DNA of 64,000 nt, taken from NCBI RefSeq assembly GCF_024213555.1, contig NZ_JANAVO010000002.1, positions 62,001 through 126,000 of the forward strand. The letters are read 5' to 3'. The stretch is from Allokutzneria sp. A3M-2-11 16. GTDB taxonomy: Bacteria; Actinomycetota; Actinomycetes; Mycobacteriales; Pseudonocardiaceae. The notes below the pieces were generated by a model, which did not search any database, was not told the origin of the DNA, and saw only the letters and a program-made list of their open reading frames with translations. How positions within the stretch are numbered: position 1 is the stretch's first letter; each line of letters begins with the position of its first letter. Positions 54,401-62,955 of the stretch are shown one piece after another. A program made the position numbers and the translations under genes.

Positions 54401-57400
54401 GACCACGCTTCTCCGGGCTCTGGATGGTGATCGACCAGGATCAGCGAGGTGAAGTCCCCGATCACGTTGGCGATGTCCGGATGTGCTTCACGGCGGTCGA
54501 ACAGGGTGACGTTCAGGGTGAGGTCGGCGCGCCCGCTCCACCGCCCGAGCACATCGGCGAACGCCGACATCAGCACCGCCGAAGGCGTGACGCCGTGCGA
54601 GCGCGCTCGATCAGTGATCGCACTCCACTTCTCAAGACCGAGCACCGATTCCCGGCGGACGAACTGCGGCCGCTTGACCTCCGCGGGGTCCACCGCCAAG
54701 GGCAGCTGTGGCGCGGGCGGCAGCTCCGGGAGCCGCGCGCTCCAGTACTCCTGGGCCTTCTCCGCAGGCGGTGTCGCGGTGAGAACGTAGTCCCGGAAGG
54801 ACATGTCGACGGGCGGCAGCTCAGCCGAAGGATCGGCGTAGAGCGCGCCCAGCTCGGAGTAGAAGATCAGCACGCTCAGTGCGTCAAAGATGAGGTTGTC
54901 GGTGCCGATGCCGAGAACGCCGTCGCGGGAGACAGTGACCGAGAACAACGGCCACACTGAGGGGTCGAAGACCTTGTGCGACATCTCCGCTCGCAGGTCG
55001 TCCACAATGGACACCTCGTAGGCGGGAACCTCAGGCAGCACACGCTGCTGGCCGTGCTCGTCGAAGACCACGCGAAGCATGTCGTGCCGGGCGACGAGCG
55101 CGTGCACCGCGGCTTCGAGCCGGGCCACGTCGAGATCCGGAACCGAGTACTCGCGGTAGAAGTGGCTTCCGACGCCGCCGAGCGTGAAGTCCTCGCCACG
55201 CCCGATCCAGTACGCCCGCTGCACATCGGTGGGCGGGAACGGCTCGAAGCGATTCGCAGGGTCGGCGACGACCTGCGCCACGGAGGACGCGCTCTCGGCC
55301 AGTGTCGCGGCGAAGGCGGCGAGCGTCGGGTTGGCGAACAACGCCGCCAACCCGACATTCCCGAGCCCGGCCGCGTTCAACCTGCTGACCAGGCGCGTCG
55401 CCAGCAGGGAATCCCCGCCCAGCAAGAAGAAGTTCTGTTCACGTCCGCGTACTGGTGTGCCGAGCAAGTCCGACCACGTCGCCGCAACGGCCTCCTCGAC
55501 GCGTCCGGTCGGCGGAGTGAACTCTTCAACGTCCTTAATGGACAGGTCGCGCTTCAGGGCCGCGCGGTCGATCTTGCCGTTGGCGGTCAGCGGAAGAGAG
55601 GGGAGAACAGCAACCCGGTCCGGCACCATCACCGAAGGAAGCCGCTCCACCAAGGAGGCTTGCAGGGCTTCGAGATCGACGTCGCCCAGCCGATCGAACT
55701 CGGCCAGGTCACCATCGCCATGCAGGATCGCGACGAGCTCGTCCGTGCGCTCGGCGAGCGAATGCGCGAAAGGACCGCCCTGCCACCGCGCCGTGATCCA
55801 CGGTGCGGGATCACGGCCGACGAGCCACTGCGTCACTTCAACAGCGTCGGTGTCGGGCGCCATCTCCAAGAGGTAAGCGACGAACGACGCGATGAGATCC
55901 CGGTCCGGCGCCATCGTGATCGCGGCGGCCAGCCTGCGCTCGTCGGTGACCACCGCGACGGCTTGCCCCACACCGGGGAACGCGGTCAGGGCCGACTCGA
56001 TCTCCCCCAGTTCAATGCGGTGGCCGCGGATCTTGACCTGGTGATCCGTGCGGCCGAGGAACTCCACGGTGCCGTCCGGCCAGTAGCGGCCCTGGTCGCC
56101 GGTCCGGTACCACCGCACGCCGTCGAACTCCACGAACTTCTCGGCCGTCCGCACCGGATCGTTCTGGTAGCCGAGGGCCACCCCGGCTCCGGAGACCCAC
56201 AGCTCCCCCGCCACCCAGTCCGGACAGTCGCGGCCGTGTGCATCGACGATGCGACATCGCATGTTCCGCAACGGTTTTCCGTACGGCATGGACGTCCACT
56301 TTGGATCGACCTCGTCGACTTCGAAGACGGTCGCGTGGATGGCCGCCTCGGTCATGCCCCCGAGCCCGGCGAAGCGACATCCCGGCCGCAGCTCGCGCAG
56401 ACGTCCGGGCAGGTCGACAGTGACCCAGTCGCCGCCCAGCATGACCAGCCGCAGGTGGTCACCGAGGTCTCCGGTGACGATCAGCATGTCCAGCAAGGCA
56501 GGCACGCAGCTGACCACGCTGACTTCCCACCGCCGCATGAGGTCCGACCACGCATGAGCGTCGCGGCGCTGCTCCTCGTTCAGCAGGACGACGCTGCCAC
56601 CGAACGCGAGAAACGCGAACAGGTCGTACGCGGAGAGGTCGAAGTCCAAAGCGGACAGTGCGATCGTGCGGTCATCCCTGGTGATCCCGAAGTGGTCGTT
56701 GACTGACTCGACAGTGTTGGCGACCGCGCGATGCGGAACCTCGACGCCTTTGGGAACTCCGGTCGAGCCCGAAGTGAAGATCACGTACATCAGGTCTTCA
56801 CCGGACACGGGAACGACGGCGTCCAGCGGCCGGTGATCGATCGCGTCCGCCATGACGGCCTCGGTCAGCACCACCTTGACCACGGCGTGCGCCTGCGCCC
56901 GCCGAGCGGCGGGAATGTCCACTCCGGACGGAATGTAGTAGGCACCCGCGGCAAGCACACCGAGGACCGCGATGACCTGGTCCGGCCCCTTGGGCAGGGT
57001 GATCCCGACCGCGTCACCCGGCTGGGCGCCTTGGGACATCAGCATCGTGGAGACCCGACGGGCCTTCAGCGACAGATCGCCGTAGCTCATCTGTCCGGCT
57101 TCGCCCCAGACCAGGGCGACGCGCTCGGGCTCAGCTTCGGCGACCTCGAAGAACCTCAGGTGGAGTGGCTTCCCCGGTTCCTCACCACGAGTCCACGACC
57201 TGATCGGCACCACCGGGGCGACCGGCTCGTCCCAGGGTAGGTCGGTGACCAGACTGGTGAAAGCGTCGAACATCGCGTCGAGCACGCCTTCGGCGAAGAA
57301 CGACTCCCGCGCGTCCCAGCTGAGCAGGATGCCGCCGTCGAGCTCGGTGACCTGCGCGTCGAGCCACACCTGCGGCCCCTGCGAGATCATCCACACCGGT

Positions 57401-58635
57401 CGCCCCAGGCCGTTCAGCTCGCCGAAGTCCAGGGTGCTCGCGAAAACGACTGGAGCGACCACGTGTGACCCGTTGGCGCGCGTCAGCTCGCGCAGCACTT
57501 CCACGCCGGTGAAGCCGGAGTGGCTCGACGCCTCCCGCAGGTCCTGCTGAATCCGCCGACATCCCTCCACGAAGGGAGATCCAGTGCGCACACCGAGCAA
57601 CACCGAGCTGGAGAACGCTCCCACCAGCGAATCCACGTCGTCGTGCAGTGGTTCGCGGCCGAAAACGGGGATGTTCAACAGGAAGTTCGGTTCACTGCTC
57701 CACGCTCCGACAATCTCGGCGAAAGCGGCGGCGAGAACGACCGCGGGCGTGAGGCCAAGGCCGTGCGAGCGCTCGCGGAGCTGACGCGCCGCAACAGGGT
57801 CCAACCAGAACTGGCGCCGCGTAAAGCGTAAGTCCTTGCTCGGCACCACGGGCAGCGCGGGCGCTCCGGGCAGCTCGCCGAGGCGGTCGAGCCACCATCG
57901 CTTGTCCTGCTCCACATCGCGCGCCGCAGCACGATCGGCGAGGTAGCGCGGGTAGCTGTAGTCCAGTGCGGGCAACGACTCGCCGTGATAAGCACGAGCG
58001 ATGTCGTTGACCAGGATGCGCAGGCTCATCGCGTCGGCGGCGACCATTTCCAGGTTCACATGTACCCGGGAGCGCACATCGTCCACACGGGACAGTTGGA
58101 CGTCGAAGACCTCACCATCCGTGATCCGCTCGGAAAGCTCGGCCCGGACATTCGTGTCGTGCACCCTCAACCCCGGCCACGTGCTCTCCGGAAGGATGCG
58201 CTGTTGTCCATTCGCGTCAACCGAAACGCGAGTCATCCCGTGCCGGGCGATCACCGCGCGAACGGCGGACTCCAAGCGCGACGGGTCGACGTTCTCGACC
58301 TCGAACTCGGCGTAGAAGTGTGCGGCGACGCCTTCCTCCCGGCCGATCCACATGGCGTGCTGGAGCGGGTCGAGGTCGAACGGCGCGAACTCGTCGACCT
58401 CCACGCGCTCGACCGGGGTTGCCTTCTCCCCCAGCAGTTCCCGCCAGGCGGCGACGGCCGGGCGCTCCGCGAGGTCGGCGAAGCTCACCTTCGCGCCCGC
58501 GCGGCGGAGCCTGCCCGCCACCCGCATCATCGCGATGGAGTCCATTCCGGACTCGATGAGGTTCGCGTGCTCGTCGAGGGAGTCCGCGGGCACCTTGAGC
58601 ACGGACGCCACGGTGCCGAGCAGATCGATGGTCAC
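51469..58635 (-). CDS. NRPS: ArCP - Cy1 - A1 - PCP1 - Cy2 - A2(Cys, MT-like insert) - PCP2
   Basis: 2388 aa, two modules plus loading carrier. Residues 1-75 are an aryl carrier protein (LIESGMDSIAMMRV, Ser33). Cy1 (about 85-485) has EMVAADAMS where DxxxxDxxS is expected. A1 (about 490-1045) has code D-L-Y-S-M-G-L-I-H-K, unassigned. PCP1 Ser is in LLGGDSLLATRL (about 1075). Cy2 (about 1135-1555) has canonical DNLIFDALS. A2 (about 1562-2310) has the cysteine code D-L-Y-N-L-S-L-I-W-K and carries an MT-like insert (VVELGGREGVAAERL, about 2083). PCP2 is in FTLGGDSLLATRF (about 2342). The chain ends in an acidic tail (FEVEEGEL). GTG 58635 overlaps the TE stop. No A domain precedes the ArCP, so the aryl acid is loaded in trans. 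Confidence 0.92.
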   Translation of the reverse strand: MTIDLLGTVASVLKVPADSLDEHANLIESGMDSIAMMRVAGRLRRAGAKVSFADLAERPAVAAWRELLGEKATPVERVEVDEFAPFDLDPLQHAMWIGREEGVAAHFYAEFEVENVDPSRLESAVRAVIARHGMTRVSVDANGQQRILPESTWPGLRVHDTNVRAELSERITDGEVFDVQLSRVDDVRSRVHVNLEMVAADAMSLRILVNDIARAYHGESLPALDYSYPRYLADRAAARDVEQDKRWWLDRLGELPGAPALPVVPSKDLRFTRRQFWLDPVAARQLRERSHGLGLTPAVVLAAAFAEIVGAWSSEPNFLLNIPVFGREPLHDDVDSLVGAFSSSVLLGVRTGSPFVEGCRRIQQDLREASSHSGFTGVEVLRELTRANGSHVVAPVVFASTLDFGELNGLGRPVWMISQGPQVWLDAQVTELDGGILLSWDARESFFAEGVLDAMFDAFTSLVTDLPWDEPVAPVVPIRSWTRGEEPGKPLHLRFFEVAEAEPERVALVWGEAGQMSYGDLSLKARRVSTMLMSQGAQPGDAVGITLPKGPDQVIAVLGVLAAGAYYIPSGVDIPAARRAQAHAVVKVVLTEAVMADAIDHRPLDAVVPVSGEDLMYVIFTSGSTGVPKGVEVPHRAVANTVESVNDHFGITRDDRTIALSALDFDLSAYDLFAFLAFGGSVVLLNEEQRRDAHAWSDLMRRWEVSVVSCVPALLDMLIVTGDLGDHLRLVMLGGDWVTVDLPGRLRELRPGCRFAGLGGMTEAAIHATVFEVDEVDPKWTSMPYGKPLRNMRCRIVDAHGRDCPDWVAGELWVSGAGVALGYQNDPVRTAEKFVEFDGVRWYRTGDQGRYWPDGTVEFLGRTDHQVKIRGHRIELGEIESALTAFPGVGQAVAVVTDERRLAAAITMAPDRDLIASFVAYLLEMAPDTDAVEVTQWLVGRDPAPWITARWQGGPFAHSLAERTDELVAILHGDGDLAEFDRLGDVDLEALQASLVERLPSVMVPDRVAVLPSLPLTANGKIDRAALKRDLSIKDVEEFTPPTGRVEEAVAATWSDLLGTPVRGREQNFFLLGGDSLLATRLVSRLNAAGLGNVGLAALFANPTLAAFAATLAESASSVAQVVADPANRFEPFPPTDVQRAYWIGRGEDFTLGGVGSHFYREYSVPDLDVARLEAAVHALVARHDMLRVVFDEHGQQRVLPEVPAYEVSIVDDLRAEMSHKVFDPSVWPLFSVTVSRDGVLGIGTDNLIFDALSVLIFYSELGALYADPSAELPPVDMSFRDYVLTATPPAEKAQEYWSARLPELPPAPQLPLAVDPAEVKRPQFVRRESVLGLEKWSAITDRARSHGVTPSAVLMSAFADVLGRWSGRADLTLNVTLFDRREAHPDIANVIGDFTSLILVDHHPEPGEAWSTGTRRLQERLWGALDHREASAVWVLRELAKRAGEPDVVMPVVFTSALGLPFPENPLLTDQLWGISQTPQVWLDHQVSEVDGGIALLWDAVEELFPAGLLDAMFDAYLRMLDWLAESDWSAPTPDLLPGGQKTILANVNATAGPRPDVLLHQEFFRIAEESPSLPALLWGSDGSLSYGELADRARRVASVLLAEGVRPGETVAVTLPKGVDQIVAVLGVLAAGAAYVPIGVNQPPVRRERILRLARVRLVVDREFLGAAESADPAPVVLGEDRLAYVIFTSGSTGEPKGVEITHFAAMNTIADINSRFEITASDRVLAVSALDFDLSVYDVFGLLSVGGAVVLVEEEARRDARRWAELVHRHGVTVWNTVPALLDMLLIVAEQVPFRVVLVSGDWVGLDLPGKVDCRFVALGGATEASIWSNCFEVDAVDPEWSSIPYGFPLRNQQFRVVDPFGRDCPVWTPGELWIGGAGVALGYRGAPEATAAQFVDGWYRTGDLGRYWPDGTLEFLGRRDHQVKIRGHRIELGEIEAALHSHPAVGQAVVSPTLTAAIVPARLPRTLVTTGVTEAVDFTGQAAAVAPLLRDLLPAASPPLRDLWTRWLDRQPPAPGGQDEVVDHIWRRIDWFRGVLETGNVSEILTDPVLAPANAGAESVPVIAREIAELAAELGRPVEVVELGGREGVAAERLQSALNSDQVCYTLIDPSTSMVQAAARRLDGVDCQRVAEGRVPESLRHKFDVVLAHNVLHRYADVRHGIAVAGLLVRRGGWVIAVEPTELAPIGLLTAALLENGFDGLDAERRANGSPMLSAQRWAELFAEAGFTEVTHRAVGDSGLATLRARRPEDAVDLDVVEVQRHVSSRLPAHMIPERIEVLPWLPLSANGKVDRSALASPAEETTGDAPRGEVETELAAMWSELLGIGDIGRDQSFFTLGGDSLLATRFIQEAEQRFGVALPLRQLFAAPTIACAAVAFEVEEGEL

Positions 58636-59384
58636 CGCAGGACGTCCTTCGCCTCGTTGAGTTGACGTGTCAGCAAGTCGAGCAGCAAAGCGTTGTGCTG
58701 AACGGGGTAGAAGTGATCGCCCGGCACGACGTGCAGATCGAAGCCACCTGATGTGAAGTCGCGCCAGCGTTCGGCCTGCGCGGGCGTCACCTCGCGGTCC
58801 TCCTCGCCGACCACGGCGGTGATCGGCGCGCGCAACGGCACACCGGGCCGATGCCGATAGGTCTCCTCGATTCGGTAGTCCGCGCGGATCGCGGGCAGGA
58901 ACACCGGCCACAGCTCGGGATTCGCCCGCAGCACCTCGGCACCGGCACCGCCGACGCGGACGACCTCCTCGACCAGACCGGCGTCGTCGCGAAGGTGGAC
59001 GCCCCCGCCGACCAGCTCGTCCGGCGCGTGCCGCCCCGAGGCGAAAACCCTGGCCGGAGCCTCGCCACGGGCTTCGAGCGCACGGGCGAGTTCGTACGCG
59101 GCGACCGCGCCCATGCTGTGCCCGAACAAGGCGAGTGGACGGTCCAGCAGCGGGCCCAGGTCCGCGAGCACCTCGGTCACGATCTCGGCCATCGTCGCAG
59201 GGACCGGGTCGGCGATCCGGTCCTCGCGCCCCGGGAACTGCACGGCCCACAGCTCGACGTCGTCCGGCAGCCCGGTTCCCCAGGACCCGAAGAAGCTCGC
59301 CGAGCCCCCCGCGTGCGGGAAGCAGACCAGCCGCGTGCGCACGGCGGCCCGAGGGGTGCGGCAGCGCAGCCAGCGAGGGCTCAT
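58632..59384 (-). CDS. Type II thioesterase (siderophore editing)
   Basis: 250-aa alpha/beta-hydrolase that removes wrong acyl groups from carrier proteins. Motifs: LVCFPHAGGSASFFGSW, FPGREDRIADP, the nucleophile in LALFGHSMGAVAAYE, and the catalytic His in VVPGDHFYPV. ATG 59384 follows GGAGAGG at a good distance. First gene of the TE-NRPS-SDH-reductase operon, with an iron box 45 bp upstream. Confidence 0.93.
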   Translation of the reverse strand: MSPRWLRCRTPRAAVRTRLVCFPHAGGSASFFGSWGTGLPDDVELWAVQFPGREDRIADPVPATMAEIVTEVLADLGPLLDRPLALFGHSMGAVAAYELARALEARGEAPARVFASGRHAPDELVGGGVHLRDDAGLVEEVVRVGGAGAEVLRANPELWPVFLPAIRADYRIEETYRHRPGVPLRAPITAVVGEEDREVTPAQAERWRDFTSGGFDLHVVPGDHFYPVQHNALLLDLLTRQLNEAKDVLR

Positions 59385-59428
59385 CGCGTTCCTCTCCAGT
59401 CGAAGCTCTTGTTCAGCGTTCAAGAGAC

Positions 59429-59447
59429 TAAGGTAACCCTTACCAAA
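59429..59447 (-). promoter_or_regulatory. IdeR/DmdR1-type iron box for the TE-NRPS operon
   Basis: TAAGGTAACCCTTACCAAA keeps the AGGTnA...TnACC dyad and matches TTAGGTTAGGCTAACCTAA at 13 of 19 positions, with most differences being A/T or C/G swaps that keep symmetry. It lies 45 bp upstream of the thioesterase start. Confidence 0.75.
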
Positions 59448-59709
59448 TATCGAGGGAGCGGACCACCTCGTGACCAAGGACCCATGCGAACCCCCGAATC
59501 AGTACACAGTGGACACTTAAAGATTCGCGTTTGGCCATGAATTTCCTTGGCACATCAGCACACTAAGCGCAGAATCCAGCATCGTCACATGCGGATATCC
59601 GCACGGGTCACGCTGCGTTCGCCCCGGTCACGGATCGTTCACGTGACGAAGGGCGCTCTTGGAATCTCGCCGTTGAACTCCCCTGGGCGGCTTGTTACCT
59701 TGACCGCGC

Positions 59710-59723
59710 TTAGGTCGACCTAA
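59710..59723 (+). promoter_or_regulatory. Short-spaced iron-box-like palindrome before the ABC transporter operon
   Basis: TTAGGTCGACCTAA is a perfect palindrome with both iron-box half-sites (TTAGGT / ACCTAA) separated by 2 bp, where the consensus has 7. It lies 30 bp upstream of the binding-protein start. Confidence 0.55.
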
Positions 59724-59753
59724 CCACTCTCGCTCCGTCCCGGAGGTCCCCTC

Positions 59754-61301
59754 ATGCCGTTGAGTCGTCGCGCCCTGCTGCGCTCGGCCGGACTCGCGTT
59801 CGGCACCGCGACGCTGCTCGGCGGCTGCGGCCCGAGCACTCCGGCGTCCGCGCCGGTGGAGAACACGGCCGGGCGCGTGCCCCGCAAGGGCGGCAGCCTG
59901 CGCGCGGTGTTCACCGGCGGCGGCACCGCGGACACGCTCGACCCGTTCGGCTCGGCGTCGCCGGTGGACTTCGTCCGCAACGACGTGCTCTACGACGTGC
60001 TGTTCTCCATCGAGAACGGCCGCGCGACGCCCCGGCTGGCGCTCGCCGCCGAACCCGCGCCGGACGGGAGGTCCTTCGTGTTGCGGCTCCGCGACGGCGT
60101 GGTGTGGCACGACGGTTCGCCGTTCACCGCCAACGACGTCGCGTACAGCTTCCGCTACATGAGCGCGCCGGAACGCCCCATGCCGAGCGAGCTCCAGAGC
60201 TACTTCGACCTCGGCAAGGTCGCGATCCGCGACGTCAGGACCCTGGTTGTGCCGACGCGGCAACCGATCGGCGATCCGGCGCTGATCATCGCCGCCTTCC
60301 TGACCAAGGTGATCAAGGACGGTGCGACCTCCTTCACCCCGACCACCGCGGTCGGCACCGGGTCGTACCGGGTCACCGCGTTCGAGCCCGGCCGCGAGGC
60401 ACGGCTGACCAGGTTCGACCGGTACTGGGACGGCGCGGGCGCGGTGGACGAACTGGTCGTGCTCAGCCTGTCCGACCCGCAGGCCAAGGTGAACGCGGTG
60501 CGCACCGGCCAGGCCGACTACGCGGGCGACATCCCGTTCAGCATGGCGAAAGCCGGAAGCGGCAGCCCGGACGTCGAGGTCCGCACGGCCGGGCGGCGGC
60601 ATCGAGTCGGGTTCGGCTTCGTGCTCAACGCGACGATCGCGCCGTTCAACGATCCTCGTGCCCGTCGTGCGGTGCGGCTCGCCGTCGACCGGAAGTCCCT
60701 TGTGGACAGTGTGCTGCTCGGCTACGGCGAGCCCGGCAACGACCTCTACGGCTTCGGCACGGATCACTTCGCCGAGCGCGAGCCGCTGCGCCGAGACGTA
60801 GACCAGGCACGGAAACTGCTACGCGAGGCGGGTGCCGAGGGCGCGTCGATCACCATCCGGTCGACGGAGTACGAGGTCGGCTACAACGCGTCCACGCAGC
60901 TCCTCGCCGAACAGCTGCGCGAGGTCGGGCTCAAGGTGAAGCCGGACATCGTTGGTGTGGCGGAGTTCTTCGAGCCCAGGGCCCTCGCGGCGAGCAACGG
61001 TGTCACCTTCTCCATCGGAGCGCTGCCCCTTCCGGTGATCTACGCGCGCCTCGCCGCCTATCCCTCCCTGGCGCTCAACGATCGCGAGTTGAACGACGCG
61101 ATCGCCGCCGGGCTCGCCGCGGTCGACGACACGGCGCGGCGCAGGGCGTGGACGACGGTGCAGGACGTGATGTCCGACCGTGGCAACACGATCGTCTGGG
61201 GGCTCGCCGACACGCTGAGCCTGGAGCGCAAGGCCGTCGCGGGCGTCGAGGTGCGCGGCCTCGCCAAGTACCCCTATCTCGGCAAAGCCGGACTGGCGTG
61301 A
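59754..61301 (+). CDS. Peptide/nickel-type ABC transporter substrate-binding lipoprotein
   Basis: SBP_bac_5 family protein of 515 aa. The signal has a twin-arginine start (LSRRALLRSAGLAFG) and a lipobox LLGGCG. Core motifs: PRLALAAEPAPDGRSFVLRL, GVVWHDGSPFTANDVAYSF, VGTGSYRVTAF and NDPRARRAVRLAVDRKSL. GGAGGT ribosome-binding site 8 nt upstream. It is divergent from the siderophore operon and preceded by an iron-box-like palindrome, so it may bind a metal-siderophore complex instead of peptides (inference). Confidence 0.88.
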   Translation: MPLSRRALLRSAGLAFGTATLLGGCGPSTPASAPVENTAGRVPRKGGSLRAVFTGGGTADTLDPFGSASPVDFVRNDVLYDVLFSIENGRATPRLALAAEPAPDGRSFVLRLRDGVVWHDGSPFTANDVAYSFRYMSAPERPMPSELQSYFDLGKVAIRDVRTLVVPTRQPIGDPALIIAAFLTKVIKDGATSFTPTTAVGTGSYRVTAFEPGREARLTRFDRYWDGAGAVDELVVLSLSDPQAKVNAVRTGQADYAGDIPFSMAKAGSGSPDVEVRTAGRRHRVGFGFVLNATIAPFNDPRARRAVRLAVDRKSLVDSVLLGYGEPGNDLYGFGTDHFAEREPLRRDVDQARKLLREAGAEGASITIRSTEYEVGYNASTQLLAEQLREVGLKVKPDIVGVAEFFEPRALAASNGVTFSIGALPLPVIYARLAAYPSLALNDRELNDAIAAGLAAVDDTARRRAWTTVQDVMSDRGNTIVWGLADTLSLERKAVAGVEVRGLAKYPYLGKAGLA

Positions 61302-62203
61302 TCACCAGGCTGGCCACCGGCGCGGCGCTGCTCGCGGTGCTGTCGTTCCTGGTCTTCGTCGGTGTCGAACTGCTCCCCGGTGATCCTGTCACCACCCGAC
61401 TCGGTCCGACCGCGACGCCGGAACGAGTTGAGGCGGCACGGCATCAGCTCGGGCTGGACCGTCCAGTGCTGGTGCGCTACGGCGAATGGGCCAGCGGGCT
61501 CCTCAGCGGTGATCTCGGTCGGTCGGCCACGGGCAAGCCGGTATCGGAGATGCTGGCCGACCGCGTCGGGAACTCCGCACTGCTGGCCGGAATCAGCCTC
61601 ACGTTGCTCATCCCGCTGTCCCTCGGCCTCGGCCTGCTGGCGGCAACCCGGCGAGTGGTTTCGGCCGGAGCTCTTGTACTGGCGTCGGTCCCGGAGTTCG
61701 TGCTCGCCGTGGGTGCGGTGCTGCTGTTCGCGATCACCCTGCGGTGGTTTCCCGCGGTGTCGTTGATACCAGCGGGTTCGAGCCCGCTCGCGCACCCATC
61801 GGCCTTGGTGCTGCCCGTGTTGAGCCTGCTCGCGGTCGGCATGGCCTATGCGATCAGGGTCATCAGCTCGGCGGCCTCGACCGTGCTGAGATCGCCGCAC
61901 GTGGAGTTCATGCGCCTCAACGGAATTCCGGTGTTGCGCACGGCGGTCATTCCCGCTGTGCTGCCGGTCGCGGTGCAGGTGTGGCTCGTGACCGGGGTGA
62001 GCCTCGTCGGCGGTGGAGTGCTGGTGGAGAAGGTCTTCGGCTACCCGGGCATCGGTGAGCTCCTGGTCGTTTCGGTGCAGTCCGGCGATCTCCCCGTCGT
62101 GCAGGCCCTCGTCCTGATCTTGGGTGGCGCGATGCTGCTCGCGCTTCTGCTCGCCGACATCGCGATCCGGTTCCTCACCCCTCGTCTGCGGACCGCCTCG
62201 TGA
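61298..62203 (+). CDS. ABC permease, NikB/DppB type
   Basis: 301-aa permease with six hydrophobic segments. It opens LLPGDPVTTRLGPTATPE and QLGLDRPVLVRYGEWASGLL, typical of DppB/NikB. The EAA-like loop reads EFMRLNGIPVLRTAVIPAVL. GTG 61298 lies within the binding-protein stop. Confidence 0.88.
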   Translation: MITRLATGAALLAVLSFLVFVGVELLPGDPVTTRLGPTATPERVEAARHQLGLDRPVLVRYGEWASGLLSGDLGRSATGKPVSEMLADRVGNSALLAGISLTLLIPLSLGLGLLAATRRVVSAGALVLASVPEFVLAVGAVLLFAITLRWFPAVSLIPAGSSPLAHPSALVLPVLSLLAVGMAYAIRVISSAASTVLRSPHVEFMRLNGIPVLRTAVIPAVLPVAVQVWLVTGVSLVGGGVLVEKVFGYPGIGELLVVSVQSGDLPVVQALVLILGGAMLLALLLADIAIRFLTPRLRTAS

Positions 62204-62955
62204 AGTGGGTCCTCGCGCTTGTCGCCGGGCTGATCGCGCTTCCCTCGTTCGCGCCGCACTCGGCGACGAAACCGATCGGGGCTCCGTACTCCTGGCCGAC
62301 GTGGGCGATGCCGTTCGGGACCGATCACCTCGGCCGGGATGTCTTGTCGCGCATGCTGCACGGCGGTCGCCCCCTGGTGTTGACCAGCCTCGCCGCCGCG
62401 GCGGCCGGCGTGCTGCTCGGCGCGGCTGTCGGGTTGGCGGTTGCTTTGACGAAGCGTCAGATGTTGATGTGGCCCTTGGACGCGATCGCCGCGGTGCCAC
62501 CGACTCTGGTGTTGCTGCTGACTTTGACGGCGATGCCGGATCGCACGGGGCTTGTGCTCGCTGTCGCGATCGCCGGTGCTCCGCTCGCCGCACGGGTCAC
62601 CCAGGCTGCCGCGGCACAGGTCGTGGGCCGCGCGCACGTGGAGATCGCGATCGCGCGCGGGGAGAACTGGGCGTGGTTGCTGGGCCGGGAGATCCTGCCT
62701 TTGGTGGGTGGCACGGTTCTGGCTGATGCCGGGATGAGGTTCGTCTCATCGGTGCATCTCGTTGCCGCGGCGGGATTTCTCGGGTTGAGCGTGTCGGACT
62801 CGGACTGGGGCTTGCTGATCGTGGAGGCCCTGCCGGGAGCGCCTTTGCAGCCGTGGGCGCTGCTCGTGCCCGTGCTTGGCGTGGCCCTGCTCGCGGTGAG
62901 TTCGAACCTCTTCGCGGATCGCGTTGCGCGGCGCTCCAGGGGGATGCTCGGATGA
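62200..62955 (+). CDS. ABC permease, NikC/DppC type
   Basis: 251-aa permease, shorter than the usual 270-300. The DppC hallmark FGTDHLGRDVLSRMLHGGR is present, with the EAA loop EIAIARGENWAWLLGREILP. GTG 62200 overlaps the upstream stop. It pairs with the NikB-type permease. Confidence 0.88.
   Translation: MKWVLALVAGLIALPSFAPHSATKPIGAPYSWPTWAMPFGTDHLGRDVLSRMLHGGRPLVLTSLAAAAAGVLLGAAVGLAVALTKRQMLMWPLDAIAAVPPTLVLLLTLTAMPDRTGLVLAVAIAGAPLAARVTQAAAAQVVGRAHVEIAIARGENWAWLLGREILPLVGGTVLADAGMRFVSSVHLVAAAGFLGLSVSDSDWGLLIVEALPGAPLQPWALLVPVLGVALLAVSSNLFADRVARRSRGMLG

Larger units (their letters stand above)
59385..59753. other. 369-bp divergent regulatory region of the thiazoline siderophore locus
   Basis: No gene. 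It holds the iron box at 59429-59447, a perfect palindrome TGCGGATATCCGCA (59590-59603) and the palindrome TTAGGTCGACCTAA (59710-59723), so it should carry the promoters of both the TE-NRPS operon (minus) and the ABC transporter operon (plus). Confidence 0.75.

Noticed and set aside
58636-59250. Upstream extension of the large NRPS open frame
   Set aside because: The frame stays open but lies antisense to the thioesterase reading order in a different frame; GTG 58635 overlaps the TE stop and directly begins an aryl carrier protein.
39290-59384. MbtH-like protein gene expected with NRPSs
   Set aside because: No short frame with the NxExQxSxWP-type motif was found; if one is needed it must lie elsewhere.
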